Source of the DNA: Lachnospiraceae oral taxon 107 str. F0167
GTDB taxonomy: Bacteria; Bacillota; Clostridia; Lachnospirales; Lachnospiraceae
DNA: 38,021 bases
Assembly (NCBI GenBank): GCA_000209465.1
Contig: GL890603.1
Coordinates: forward strand, 1-38,021
Reading direction: 5' to 3'
Position 1 is the first letter of the stretch; each line of letters starts with the position of its first letter. This document shows, piece by piece, positions 7,773 through 16,355 of this stretch. Below the pieces are notes generated by a model. That model did not search any database. It saw nothing but the letters and a program-made list of their open reading frames with translations, and was not told the origin of the DNA. The position numbers were made by a program, and so were the translations under genes.

Positions 7773-9947
7773 ATGGCAGAGAGTATTATAAAGCAAACGA
7801 ACCGTACTTTGTTGATTGAAGAGATTAATCCTGAAAAACTTAACTTACTTACCTTAGTCGGTGATGTAAGGGGACTGGACAGCTTAAGTGATGACAAGAT
7901 AAAAGAAATCAATGAAGCACTGCTTGTCAGAAACTTTGAAGAGTTTTTAGAAAAGTTTGACCCTACGGTATATTCTTTTTTTAATGCTGCAACCGGGAAG
8001 ATTGTATATTCTAAGGAAAAGCCGGCAGGTGTACCGGAAAACATGTTAAGCATAGTTCATCTTAATGCACATAACGACTTTCTAAAAATGCTTATGACCT
8101 TGGTTGAAACCAAAAGAAGTCAGGGAATTATCAATGCGGATTTTAAGTTTGAAAAACTTACAGAAATGATTTCACCTTCAAAGGTTATGGATGACATAAA
8201 GCAGGTAAGAAAAGAACTTCAGTATACTTATGCGGAGTATGCAAAGCTTGAAGATGGAGATCCTCATAAGCTAGATCTTGGTGATAAGCTTAATTCAATG
8301 TTTGAAGAAGCCAGTGCTAATTATCAAAATCTTATGGCGATGATTCCTCTTGCTATTTCAGATATAAAAACAAGACTTTTACTTGGAGAATCAAAAGAGT
8401 CTGAAAGTAATGATGCTCTAACTTTAGGACTTCTTACCATGTCTTCTGAAGGAGAACTTACAGTAATAGAAGCTCCAAAGGTGGAAGAAAGCGCTTTGGT
8501 GGTTACGGATGACAATTCAAATGCAGGACTTATTGAAGCTCTTGAAGATGACTATGATGCTCTAAATTCTGAAGGAAACAGTTATGTAAAACAGTTGGTG
8601 GTAAGAACTTTTTGTCCTCTTAATTCATCAATGCAAAGTCAGATCGATGTAAAAAAGGAAGTGGACAATTATAACACATATCTTGAGTTTTATAAAAATG
8701 CCAAGGATGATTTTATAAAGGTTGTAAAGCCTTTGGTCGAAAAGATTTTAGGTGTGTGGGCATTTTTTGAACAGTATCCCAAGCAGGTAAAAGGAATGAA
8801 ACCAAGTCTTCTGATTGCCAATGTTAAAAATGAAGCCATGGCAAACAGCCTGAATGTACCTAAGCTTTGTGCTTATTTAAATACGGTAAATGAAAAGAAT
8901 GATTATGGCAATACCGTTTGGTATGCAATAGTTGCAGGAGTGTCTTTGGATGAAAAATCAAAGATGAATGTTACAAGAGAAAGATTTAAGGGAAATAAAG
9001 ACAGCATAAAAACTGAAAATGTCAGTGTGGAGTCTTTGGCAAGAATCGCAGATGCATTAAAAGATTATGGAGTACAATGCTTTTATTCCTACGAAACAGG
9101 GGATAAGACAACATTTAACAGTATGGCAATGACCGGAGTGGGATTTTTTGACGATAGATGTGCAAGCCTTAGTGGTAAGCCATATTCAGAGTATTTGATT
9201 CCTTGTGTGCCGAACTTTACAATTATTCCAAAGGACAAGTCCGGAGTGAAGCTTGAAAGCAGGATGATTGTCAATGAAAATGAAGCTGCTGAACTTTCAA
9301 AAGCCAAGGAAGATATCATGAAGCTTTGGATAGACGGAGTTTACATAGGTGCAGCATATGTGGCAGCCGGATTTGTGGCAAGTTATCAATCTCCTGAATA
9401 TCTTAAAGAGTATTTTAAGAAAGATGTGGATACGGATTTACCGGGTGTACGATTTGATATTGAAGCAAAAAATAATTCTCTTAAGATACATACTACTATG
9501 TCAAAGGAGATTACCGGATTTACAAACAGTGTGAAAGATGATATTAACAAAAGAGGATTCGGCTTTGTATTTTCTTCAGAAAATGCGGTATTAGACGGAG
9601 AAAATATCAGCCATATAATGGTATATAAAGCAAGAAACTTAAAACTTTCAGGTGGCAGTTATGAGCCTATTTATAAAACACAGACCGCTAACTATATTGA
9701 GAGGATTTTAAGGCATGCCACAGGAGATTTTAAGGCGGAAAATATAGCAAAGTTCTTTTCAAATAATCCGTCCAGTCAAAAAAGCATCTGGCTTTCTAAA
9801 AAGACAAATATTAACGGTATACTTGGAAGTAATGATGATATTACTTATGAAGCGGATGAAACGGCAGGTGTATGTGCTATAGAGATAAGTTTTGGAAATG
9901 CCGTTAAGAGAGTTGAAGTGCCGCTAAATCGTGTGGCGGGAGAGTAA
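7773..9947 (+). CDS. Putative contractile sheath protein (fused TssB-TssC-like)
   Basis: This 724-aa soluble protein starts the large plus-strand operon and has no signal peptide or membrane segment. The N-terminal section has LTLVGDVRGL (about 27-36) and RNFEEFLEKFDPTVY (about 52-66), recalling the FVVGVLADL and NFDEVLxxLxP features of TssB sheath subunits. The later part has a TssC-like layout, with a helical segment around residues 500-535 (AKEDIMKLWIDGVYIGAAYVAAGFV) and ends in a beta-strand (GVCAIEISFGNAVKRVEVPL). A length of 724 aa is about that of TssB plus TssC joined. The next two genes encode Hcp-like tube proteins, the usual partners of a sheath. The similarity is distant, so the call leans on gene order. 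A strong AAGGAGATG site precedes the ATG. A regulatory-protein label, sometimes given to distant relatives, has no DNA-binding motif to support it. Confidence 0.5.
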   Translation: MAESIIKQTNRTLLIEEINPEKLNLLTLVGDVRGLDSLSDDKIKEINEALLVRNFEEFLEKFDPTVYSFFNAATGKIVYSKEKPAGVPENMLSIVHLNAHNDFLKMLMTLVETKRSQGIINADFKFEKLTEMISPSKVMDDIKQVRKELQYTYAEYAKLEDGDPHKLDLGDKLNSMFEEASANYQNLMAMIPLAISDIKTRLLLGESKESESNDALTLGLLTMSSEGELTVIEAPKVEESALVVTDDNSNAGLIEALEDDYDALNSEGNSYVKQLVVRTFCPLNSSMQSQIDVKKEVDNYNTYLEFYKNAKDDFIKVVKPLVEKILGVWAFFEQYPKQVKGMKPSLLIANVKNEAMANSLNVPKLCAYLNTVNEKNDYGNTVWYAIVAGVSLDEKSKMNVTRERFKGNKDSIKTENVSVESLARIADALKDYGVQCFYSYETGDKTTFNSMAMTGVGFFDDRCASLSGKPYSEYLIPCVPNFTIIPKDKSGVKLESRMIVNENEAAELSKAKEDIMKLWIDGVYIGAAYVAAGFVASYQSPEYLKEYFKKDVDTDLPGVRFDIEAKNNSLKIHTTMSKEITGFTNSVKDDINKRGFGFVFSSENAVLDGENISHIMVYKARNLKLSGGSYEPIYKTQTANYIERILRHATGDFKAENIAKFFSNNPSSQKSIWLSKKTNINGILGSNDDITYEADETAGVCAIEISFGNAVKRVEVPLNRVAGE

Positions 9948-10066
9948 GGATACATATTAAGATGTGATATAAAATGAGAACTTCATTTTTAAGTTGATTA
10001 CAAAAAATATTTTAAATATTTGGAGTAGTTTTATAAAAAATATATATTTTCATAGGAGGTAGCACA

Positions 10067-10492
10067 ATGGGAATTAGGTTTAGAGTAACCGGTTCGGAAG
10101 TAGCAGACTTTGATGAGAGAAGCATAGTAAACGCAGAGTTTTTGTCCGAGTCTCCAAAGGATTCCAATGCCAAAGCAACAGATTACGGTCTTGGTGTAAA
10201 GGTATGGGGAAGAGTTTTATACAATGTCGGAGCGGATGTTGATGATGTATTAAAACTTGCCAAGTGGTCTCAGATTCCTTCCGAGAATGCGGATTGCTAC
10301 AGAGTAGCGGAAGTAACAGTGGTATCTGCCGGCTCTGTTGTAAGAAAGTATGTAATTCCGAATGCATTCGTGGTGGAGTATTCTGAAAAGGCGGATGATG
10401 TAAACGGTACCGGAGAGTTTTATATCCATATCCGCCAAAAGAAGGATAATAATTCAAGGGTAGCGGTAGAAGGCGGATATGCCGGAGAATAA
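10067..10492 (+). CDS. Hcp-like tube protein, copy 1
   Basis: This is a 141-aa, strand-rich protein with no signal peptide. It belongs to the Firmicutes family often labelled membrane-associated protease 1, although no protease motif is present. Its features are SESPKDSNAKATDYG near residue 28, WSQIPSENADCYRVAEV in the middle, and a closing IRQKKD...VAVEGGYAGE. Size and predicted beta-barrel character suit an Hcp or phage-tube subunit that stacks inside the sheath encoded upstream. A very strong ribosome binding site (TAGGAGG, 9 bases from ATG) fits a major structural protein made in many copies. It is a paralogue of the next gene. The tube role is inferred from gene order and fold-level resemblance. 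Confidence 0.55.
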   Translation: MGIRFRVTGSEVADFDERSIVNAEFLSESPKDSNAKATDYGLGVKVWGRVLYNVGADVDDVLKLAKWSQIPSENADCYRVAEVTVVSAGSVVRKYVIPNAFVVEYSEKADDVNGTGEFYIHIRQKKDNNSRVAVEGGYAGE

Positions 10493-10511
10493 GGAATAGG
10501 AGGGATTAAGC

Positions 10512-10940
10512 ATGGCATACAAAGTGAAAATAGAAGGTAATGAAAGTTTTGAACTTGCAAAGGAATGTGTAAACAGCGTATTTTTATCCACAGACATTCC
10601 TATTGACTCAAATGCCCGCACTAATGATGCAGGTGCAACAATGGAGATTACCGGCAAGATTTTAACTGCGGTAGACGGGGATCCTTTCGACTCAACAAGA
10701 AATATGGCACTTTGGTCAATGGTTCCAGCACAAAACAAGGATTGCTACAGAAAGGTTACCGTAGAACAGATAGTAGCGGGAATTACCAAAAGAAAATATG
10801 TATTTCCAAATGCTTTTGTAGTGAACTACAAAGAAAGACATGGAGATGAAGAGGGAGTAGGAAACTTTACCCTTGTAATAAAACAGAAAAAAGATAAGAT
10901 GGCAGGTCTGATAGTTGAAGGCGGATACGCAGCCGAGTAA
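10512..10940 (+). CDS. Hcp-like tube protein, copy 2
   Basis: This 142-aa paralogue of the gene 20 bases upstream shares the same landmarks: STDIPIDSNARTNDAGA, WSMVPAQNKDCYRKVTVEQIVAG, KYVFPNAFVVNY, and VIKQKKDKMAGLIVEGGYAAE. The two copies differ throughout, so the duplication is old and both are probably in use. A strong AGGAGGG site precedes the ATG. A clear terminator follows 24 bases after the stop, which would cap an abundant sheath-tube-tube transcript. Two tube variants could form a mixed tube, or one could serve as the tube and the other as a cap, initiator or effector carrier. Confidence 0.55.
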   Translation: MAYKVKIEGNESFELAKECVNSVFLSTDIPIDSNARTNDAGATMEITGKILTAVDGDPFDSTRNMALWSMVPAQNKDCYRKVTVEQIVAGITKRKYVFPNAFVVNYKERHGDEEGVGNFTLVIKQKKDKMAGLIVEGGYAAE

Positions 10941-10964
10941 CAAAAATCAGTCGTTAAAAGTTTG

Positions 10965-11002
10965 GGCTGCAAGACATTTATTGTCATGCAGCCTATTTTT
11001 AT
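10965..11002 (+). terminator. Rho-independent terminator after the tube genes
   Basis: GGCTGCA (10965-10971) pairs with TGCAGCC (10987-10993), extended by GACA/TGTC across one mismatch. TATTTTTAT follows. It separates the structural sheath/tube genes from the regulatory genes and probably lowers expression of the latter. Confidence 0.85.
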
Positions 11003-11119
11003 AAATTATCTTAGAAGACTATATAAGGGGATTATAACCCTTAGGTGAATACCGCAATGCGGACAAGTAGGGAGGATAAATATTTTCCACACGATTAAAA
11101 GCGGTAGGGATGGGAATAT

Positions 11120-11647
11120 ATGAATAGAAGATTTGTACTTGATGTTTCAGGAATAATTGCGGCTATCTTGTGTGCCATAATTGTCGGTTTTTTTGGAAGA
11201 GGATTAAAGGGCGGATATATATTTTATATGTTTTCTTTTTTTATTTCAGGTTCTTTGATTTATTTTGCGATAAATGACTTTTCTTTTAAAAAAGAAAAGA
11301 TACAAGATACATTTTTGTCCGAGCTTGTGCTTTTAAGTGAAGAAGATACCGTAGTAAAGACATGGAATATTTTAGGAAAGAACTCATTGGTAATCGGAAA
11401 GAAAAACAGTAAAGAGGATATAGACATAGATTTGTCCGATACTTACTTTTCGGGAACCGTAAGTGACGTTCATGCGATACTTAACTATGTGGACGGTTCA
11501 TGGTATATAGAAGATATGCAAAGCAAGAACGGAACGCAGATTAAAGGATTTTTAGAAGATAAGCTTTATAACATTAAAGACGGGCAAAGTAAGCTGGCAA
11601 AAAAAGACTATATTTTTATAGGGCTTAATAAACTACAGATAAGGTAA
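11120..11647 (+). CDS. Membrane-anchored FHA-domain protein
   Basis: Two closely spaced hydrophobic helices at the N-terminus (about 8-25 and 30-49) place this 175-aa protein in the membrane. The C-terminal half (about 85-175) is a well-conserved FHA phosphothreonine-binding fold: LVIGKKN, then SGTVSDVHAILNYVDG, then IEDMQSKNGTQIKG. The key Ser/His pair and the N-G-T turn are all present, so peptide binding is likely intact. It is ten bases from the next gene, also an FHA protein, and upstream of two PP2C-like membrane proteins. The set resembles the threonine phosphorylation control of type VI secretion (PpkA, PppA, Fha), although no kinase is seen in this window. FHA-mediated recruitment to the membrane is my inference. 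Confidence 0.8.
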   Translation: MNRRFVLDVSGIIAAILCAIIVGFFGRGLKGGYIFYMFSFFISGSLIYFAINDFSFKKEKIQDTFLSELVLLSEEDTVVKTWNILGKNSLVIGKKNSKEDIDIDLSDTYFSGTVSDVHAILNYVDGSWYIEDMQSKNGTQIKGFLEDKLYNIKDGQSKLAKKDYIFIGLNKLQIR

Positions 11648-11657
11648 GGAAGTTATC

Positions 11658-12149
11658 ATGGGAAATTTAATAAGATGCAAAAACGGACATATGTTTTCAA
11701 AAAGAAGATACGGAAATATCTGCCCGTATTGCAACATGGACATGACGGAAAGAAAAGAACTTGAAGAATCATTTGATGATAAGGAGCTTGAAGAAAGTTT
11801 GGTAAGAATAAAAACCAAACCGGTGTGTGCATGGCTTGTGTGCATCAAGGGACCAAGATACGGAAAAGATTATCGTGTGGTATTCGGGAAAAACTATATC
11901 GGAAGAACGGATGCCATGGATATTCAAATCATTGGAGATAATGCCATAAAGCAGGAAAACCATGCTATTTTATCCTTTGATGAAAAAGACCTTGAAGCAA
12001 CTCTTATCTGTACAGAGGGGGGAGGAATTACCTACCTAAACGGAAAGGCAGTTTACACTCCACAGGCTCTTGAAACTTATGATGTCATTACCATGGGGGA
12101 AAGTGAGTTTTTATACATTGCTTTATGTGGAAAGCAGTTTTCATGGTAA
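11658..12149 (+). CDS. Zinc-ribbon/FHA protein
   Basis: This 163-aa soluble protein begins with CKNGHMFSKRRYGNICPYC, a compact zinc ribbon (C-x-x-G-H ... C-P-x-C). An FHA-like domain (about 55-155) follows: NYIGRTDAMDIQII, IKQENHAILSFDE, and ITYLNGKAV. The Arg after G and the His are kept, but the N-G-T turn is replaced, so phosphopeptide binding may be altered. It is a short paralogue of the double-FHA protein at 20606, which shares the zinc ribbon and the phrase PVCAWLVCI. The start lies 10 bases after the previous gene, with AGGAAG as ribosome binding site. It probably acts as an adaptor between the phospho-signalling proteins and the machine. Confidence 0.75.
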   Translation: MGNLIRCKNGHMFSKRRYGNICPYCNMDMTERKELEESFDDKELEESLVRIKTKPVCAWLVCIKGPRYGKDYRVVFGKNYIGRTDAMDIQIIGDNAIKQENHAILSFDEKDLEATLICTEGGGITYLNGKAVYTPQALETYDVITMGESEFLYIALCGKQFSW

Positions 12150-13084
12150 ATGCTTTTAATAAGCAATTGGAGAAATCCCATAGGAATAGGGAAAATGTAA
12201 TAGACATTTTCATGGAAAATATAATGGGTATTTCTAAAAAAAATAAGGGGAAAACAGATATGGGGACTGCTTTTTGGATGGCTTTAATTCTTATTCTAAC
12301 CGCTTTTTTTATTCTTTCATGGAGAGTGTATACATGGATTAAAGAAGAAAAAATCAGGATATACGATATAGGAGCCTTACTTGATATCGGAAAAAGACAG
12401 GTTCAGGCAAATGCATACGGATTCAAACAGGAAAAAGACAGACTTATGGCAATACTTAGCGCAGGGGAAGGAAAAGAGTATACCGGGAAGGTTGCAGCAC
12501 TGACTACAGTAAGAACTTTCACTAAACTTTATAACCGATATGATAACAACCAAAGCAGTCGCTATTTCTTTGACATAGCCTTTGAGACGGCTAACATGAA
12601 TGTCTTAAATGCACTTAGAGGAGAAAACGGAAGGGCGTATGCAGCCTGTCTAATGCTTAGAGGAAATCTTTTAAGCTATGCCATTATGGGGCATATAAAT
12701 ATTTATATTTTCCGCAGAAAAGAACTTATACTTCTTAGCAAGGGTCAGATAATGGAAGAACTTATAAAAGAAAAGGTAAATAAGGGACTTTTAAGTAAGG
12801 AAGCGGCTCGTAGAATTTCTGATACGGATAAGGCATATAACTGTATAGGAAGGGATGACTATATGAAACCGCTTATGACTAAAGAAGAAATAAGGCTAAA
12901 GAAAAAGGATATGGTTGTTATAACGACTACCGGAGTAGAAAAAAACATCTCTGTCAGGGAACTTGAAATAATCATTTCAAGGAAACATAACTGTAAGGGA
13001 ACGGCAAAAGAGATTATTGAAACAATAAAAAAGAAAAATAACGAAGACTTGGACAATCTTGGACTAATAATTATAGGGATTTAG
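12143..13084 (+). CDS. Membrane PP2C-like protein with altered catalytic site
   Basis: This 313-aa protein has one membrane helix (about 37-56, FWMALILILTAFFILSW) followed by a PP2C phosphatase-like domain. The family's landmarks are recognisable: DIGKRQVQANAYGF matches the D-x-G-x-R/N-x-x-N-x-D start, LSAGEGKEYTGKVAAL matches the DGMGGHxxGxxAS motif, YAIMGHINIYIFRRKELILLSKG matches the GDSRxYLxR-G segment, and DNLGLIII matches DNxTxxxV. The metal-binding Asp of DGMGG is Ser here, and GDSR reads GHIN, so catalysis may be lost and the domain may bind rather than cut phosphates. I place the start at 12143 (GGAAAG 8 bases before), which overlaps the upstream stop. A longer start at 12125 is possible. 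Confidence 0.65.
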   Translation: MVNAFNKQLEKSHRNRENVIDIFMENIMGISKKNKGKTDMGTAFWMALILILTAFFILSWRVYTWIKEEKIRIYDIGALLDIGKRQVQANAYGFKQEKDRLMAILSAGEGKEYTGKVAALTTVRTFTKLYNRYDNNQSSRYFFDIAFETANMNVLNALRGENGRAYAACLMLRGNLLSYAIMGHINIYIFRRKELILLSKGQIMEELIKEKVNKGLLSKEAARRISDTDKAYNCIGRDDYMKPLMTKEEIRLKKKDMVVITTTGVEKNISVRELEIIISRKHNCKGTAKEIIETIKKKNNEDLDNLGLIIIGI

Positions 13085-13098
13085 GAGGCTTAAAGAAG

Positions 13099-14949
13099 AT
13101 GCGTAAGCAAAACAGTAAATTCAATACAAACTTTATTTCGGAAGAAGGCAGTTCATTAAAAAACAGTGATTTTTTTGCTTATGCTGAACTTGATAACTTT
13201 GCCTGCTATGTGCTTGCTGACGGTATTGAAGATGTGGCGGATACCGAATCGGCAAAGGAAGCGGTGGAAAGTATCATTGCAAAGTTTGGGGAAAAGCCTT
13301 CCATATCCAAAGGGAAAATACACGGATACTTAAACCATGCCAATGAAGTGCTTTTAAAAGCTGAAAAATATATGAAGCTTAAAGCATCAATTGTAGTTGC
13401 CATAACTGATTATGAAAGTGTACGCTTTGCCTATGCAGGAAATGCAAGGGCAAAGCTTTACAGAAATAACAAGTCATTTTATAAAACTACGGATACATCA
13501 CTAAGCAGTGAAATGGTATCAAAGGAGATGATTAGCGAAGATGCCCTGTCAAGACATGAGCAAAGAAGTAATCTGTATGCCTTTTTAGGGCAAAAAGGAT
13601 TTTCACCGGTGATATCGGGAAAGATAAAACTTGTTGATACCGATATTTTAATTCTTTATACAAAAGGGGTTTGGGAAAATGTATCGGAAGGAGAGATTGA
13701 TAACATCTTTGCCGACAGTGGAAAAGATCCGAAAGATGCCATTGAGAAGATTGAAAAAGTACTTCTTGATAAAGAGCCCGAGTACATTGATAACTATACA
13801 ATTGCCGGTATTTATATTGATAAGGTATTTGTCGAGTCGGATACCAAAAAGAAAAAAAGAAGGAAACTGATTTTGATAATATCAATTGTATCTGTAGTTG
13901 TGATACTTGCGGCCGTCATTGCCCTTTACTTTTATAACCGATACAGAAAAGAACTTAGGGAAGATATGAATACACACTATGAAAAGATGCTTAAATTTAT
14001 AGAAATGGAAAACTATACAAAGGCGGATACTGAGTGTGAAGAGTCCATAAAGAAGGCGGAAAGCCTTAGAGATAAGGAAATGAAAGACCTTTTGTACCAC
14101 TATGAGCAGGTTATAGAAGGAATACTTGAAGCGGATGAAAAGTATGATGCGAAAAGCTACAAAGAAGCAAAACCTTTATATGAATTTATACTTAGTGAAA
14201 TTCCTTATGCAGACAATGCAGGACTTTCCTATGTAAGAAAAAGACTTGATTTTATTGCAGGGTATGAAAGTGTAAACTTAAGCCTTGATAACGGAGATAT
14301 CCTTTTTGATTCGGAAATATATGATAAAGCAAGAGAAAGGTATGTTGATGCGAAAACTGAAGCAAGAGATATAGGATATGAAGAGGGAAAGTTAAAAGCG
14401 GAAGCAAAGCTTTTAGCGGTAGATCAAGCCATTGAAAAGGAAAATGAAGGGAAACAGGCGGAAGCTGATAAGCAATCTAAAAATCTGCAATCCGCAAATG
14501 ATATGCTAAGTGCCGGAGATGAGGCACTAAGTAAAGGAGATTTTTTATCAGCAAGAGCTAATTATAATACGGCAAAAGATATTTTGGAAAAATCAGGTGA
14601 AAGTGCTGGACTTGAGGAACTTGAAAAAAAGATATCCACTGCGGATGAGAAAATAAGCTTAAGTGAAGAAGAAAAAACCTCTGCCACAAGTTACGCAATA
14701 ACAGCAGATGAGGCTTTTTTAAAGGGAGATTTTGAAACGGCAAGAGATAATTATGAGTATGCCAGAAGACTTTATGTAAAACTTAATGATGAGATAAATA
14801 CCATAGAAATGGATAAAAAGCTTAGTGATGTGCAAAAAAGAATTGATGAAAAAGAAAAAGAAGAACTGAAGGCGGCACAAACAGCAGCACAACCCCCCCA
14901 GCAACAGACAAGTGAGGCAGAGACTTCTGCAAGCATAAATGCTGAGTAA
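13099..14949 (+). CDS. PP2C-like phosphatase with membrane helix and TPR-like extracellular repeats
   Basis: This 616-aa protein has three parts. Residues 1-240 form a PP2C-like domain with LADGIEDV (Asp41), FAYAGNARAKLYR and DNYTIAGIYI; the first Asp and the final DN pair are kept, but the GG of DGMGG is lost. A basic stretch and one membrane helix (about 253-277) follow. The remainder is helical with TPR-like units of the pattern ADEALxKGDFxxARxxYxxA (clear at 475-500 and 535-560) and a Gln/Ala/Ser-rich tail. The positive-inside rule puts the phosphatase in the cytoplasm and the repeats outside. It is downstream of the other PP2C-like gene with an AGGAGG site, so the two may form a pair. 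The extracellular part could scaffold the machine at the cell envelope. Confidence 0.65.
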   Translation: MRKQNSKFNTNFISEEGSSLKNSDFFAYAELDNFACYVLADGIEDVADTESAKEAVESIIAKFGEKPSISKGKIHGYLNHANEVLLKAEKYMKLKASIVVAITDYESVRFAYAGNARAKLYRNNKSFYKTTDTSLSSEMVSKEMISEDALSRHEQRSNLYAFLGQKGFSPVISGKIKLVDTDILILYTKGVWENVSEGEIDNIFADSGKDPKDAIEKIEKVLLDKEPEYIDNYTIAGIYIDKVFVESDTKKKKRRKLILIISIVSVVVILAAVIALYFYNRYRKELREDMNTHYEKMLKFIEMENYTKADTECEESIKKAESLRDKEMKDLLYHYEQVIEGILEADEKYDAKSYKEAKPLYEFILSEIPYADNAGLSYVRKRLDFIAGYESVNLSLDNGDILFDSEIYDKARERYVDAKTEARDIGYEEGKLKAEAKLLAVDQAIEKENEGKQAEADKQSKNLQSANDMLSAGDEALSKGDFLSARANYNTAKDILEKSGESAGLEELEKKISTADEKISLSEEEKTSATSYAITADEAFLKGDFETARDNYEYARRLYVKLNDEINTIEMDKKLSDVQKRIDEKEKEELKAAQTAAQPPQQQTSEAETSASINAE

Positions 14950-15029
14950 TCAGGTATTTATTTAAAACTTGTGTATCAGTGCAAGTGGCAATTGTTTTTA
15001 CCTATTAAAGATAAAAGAGGTGTTTTTAT

Positions 15030-16330
15030 ATGGACGCAGCGTACTTGGATGAGTTTGACATAAAAAAGTATGTAAAGGACAGGCTTTCAGAGATAAAAGA
15101 TGAAGATGAGTATGCCTTGGCAAAAAGTGTTCTATATGACGGTCTTTACAGGATGAGTGAGGTTTTTGAAGAAAGATACAGATCTTTATACAAGAAAGTC
15201 TATGATGAGCTTGAAAGTAAAGAAGAAAGTTATGAGATTGCAATACTTTTACTTTCAAAAAATGAAAACGTATTTTTAAGGATGTTTTTTCCGATATCGG
15301 ATTTAGATGTTTTGGAAGATAAAAAAATGATATTAAAGAAGACTATACCGAAAGTGAAGACCTTATAAAAACTGTTTATCTTAATGCAACCGATACTGTA
15401 TGTAAGGAATTTTTACAAGAAAAGATAGGAGTAAGTTTTACAAATAACGGAGAAAAACACACACTTTCAGTACAACCTAAAAAAGCCCTTCGCTACAGAA
15501 AAGAAGTTGGTAAACTTTATGAAACTTTCTCTTATAACGGACTTAGATGGAATACAGTAAATACCGCCTACCTTGACCGCTTTTTTGATATTGACCTGTC
15601 TAAACTTCCTCAAAATGCAAGAGATGTAGAAGTGGACTACGGGAAATATGCCGATATGATAAAAGAAGAACTTTATCCGGTATGGAATGTAGAAAAAACA
15701 GTATTTAAGAGCAGCACATTTTTAAGTCCGAGTAAAGACGGATTATACTATGAACGGGAAATGGTTAAGCAAAGGGATAAGGAGATTATCTTAAGACTGG
15801 TGCAAAAGACTGAAGGCATGGTAGGAATAAGACAGGAAGAAGAAAAGATTATAGTAAAGACCTATGAAGAAAGTTATTCAGATTTGGAAGGATATCATAT
15901 CTTTGATATACGATATACGAAAGAAGAATTACCAACCGGCTTAATAAGTAACAAAAGAGAAGATGGAATGATTGGACGACTTCTAAATAAAACAGAAGAA
16001 AAAATCCATACCGAGGCGGAAATAGAAAGGATTATTGAAGAACTTGATATTAGAGAGTATGTATCACTTAAATCCTGTGAAAGATTGCCGATATGGAAAG
16101 AAGTTTCGGAGGAAAGTAGAATACTTCCTGATATGAATAACTTTTCAAGTAGTGATTTTCCTCTAACAGAAGAAATCCCCAAACTTGTTTTAAGGTTTTT
16201 AAGAAACAGCGACAGCAACCTTTGTGAAGCAATGGTAAGATATGCCGTTTCTCAACTACAGATAAGCTTTGATGAATATATCTGTGTAGGGGTTTTGGAA
16301 AACACCTATTATACAAAAGGGATTGTATAG
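15030..16330 (+). CDS. Unrecognised injection-locus protein, frameshifted in an A7 run
   Basis: Two frames, 15030-15368 and one open through 16330, form a single protein of about 433 aa if one A is added to the A7 run at 15321-15327. After the shift the frame continues without a stop from NDIKEDYTESEDL onward. The protein is charged, soluble and mixed alpha/beta, with no signal peptide and no motif that I can name. Similar proteins in Lachnospiraceae loci of this kind sometimes carry the uninformative name normocyte-binding protein. Its place between the PP2C gene and the Hsp70-like gene suggests a core machine component, possibly baseplate, but nothing in the sequence proves this. The shift may be a sequencing error, slippage or real inactivation. 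Confidence 0.55.
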
Positions 16331-16355
16331 AAAAAATATAGAACAGGAGCAAAGT

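Noticed and set aside
9971-9990. Short hairpin AAAATGA/TCATTTT between sheath and first tube gene
   Set aside because: Only seven AT-rich pairs without a proper U run directly attached; too weak to call a terminator.
10067-10940. Protease activity for the two small tube-like proteins
   Set aside because: Relatives carry a protease label, but no catalytic motif is present and size, duplication and order fit a tube protein.
15030-15630. Programmed -1 ribosomal frameshift at the A7 run
   Set aside because: The frame phase does not give a proper X XXY YYZ heptamer (the base before the A run is T, and the next zero-frame codon is ATG); indel or transcriptional slippage is more likely.
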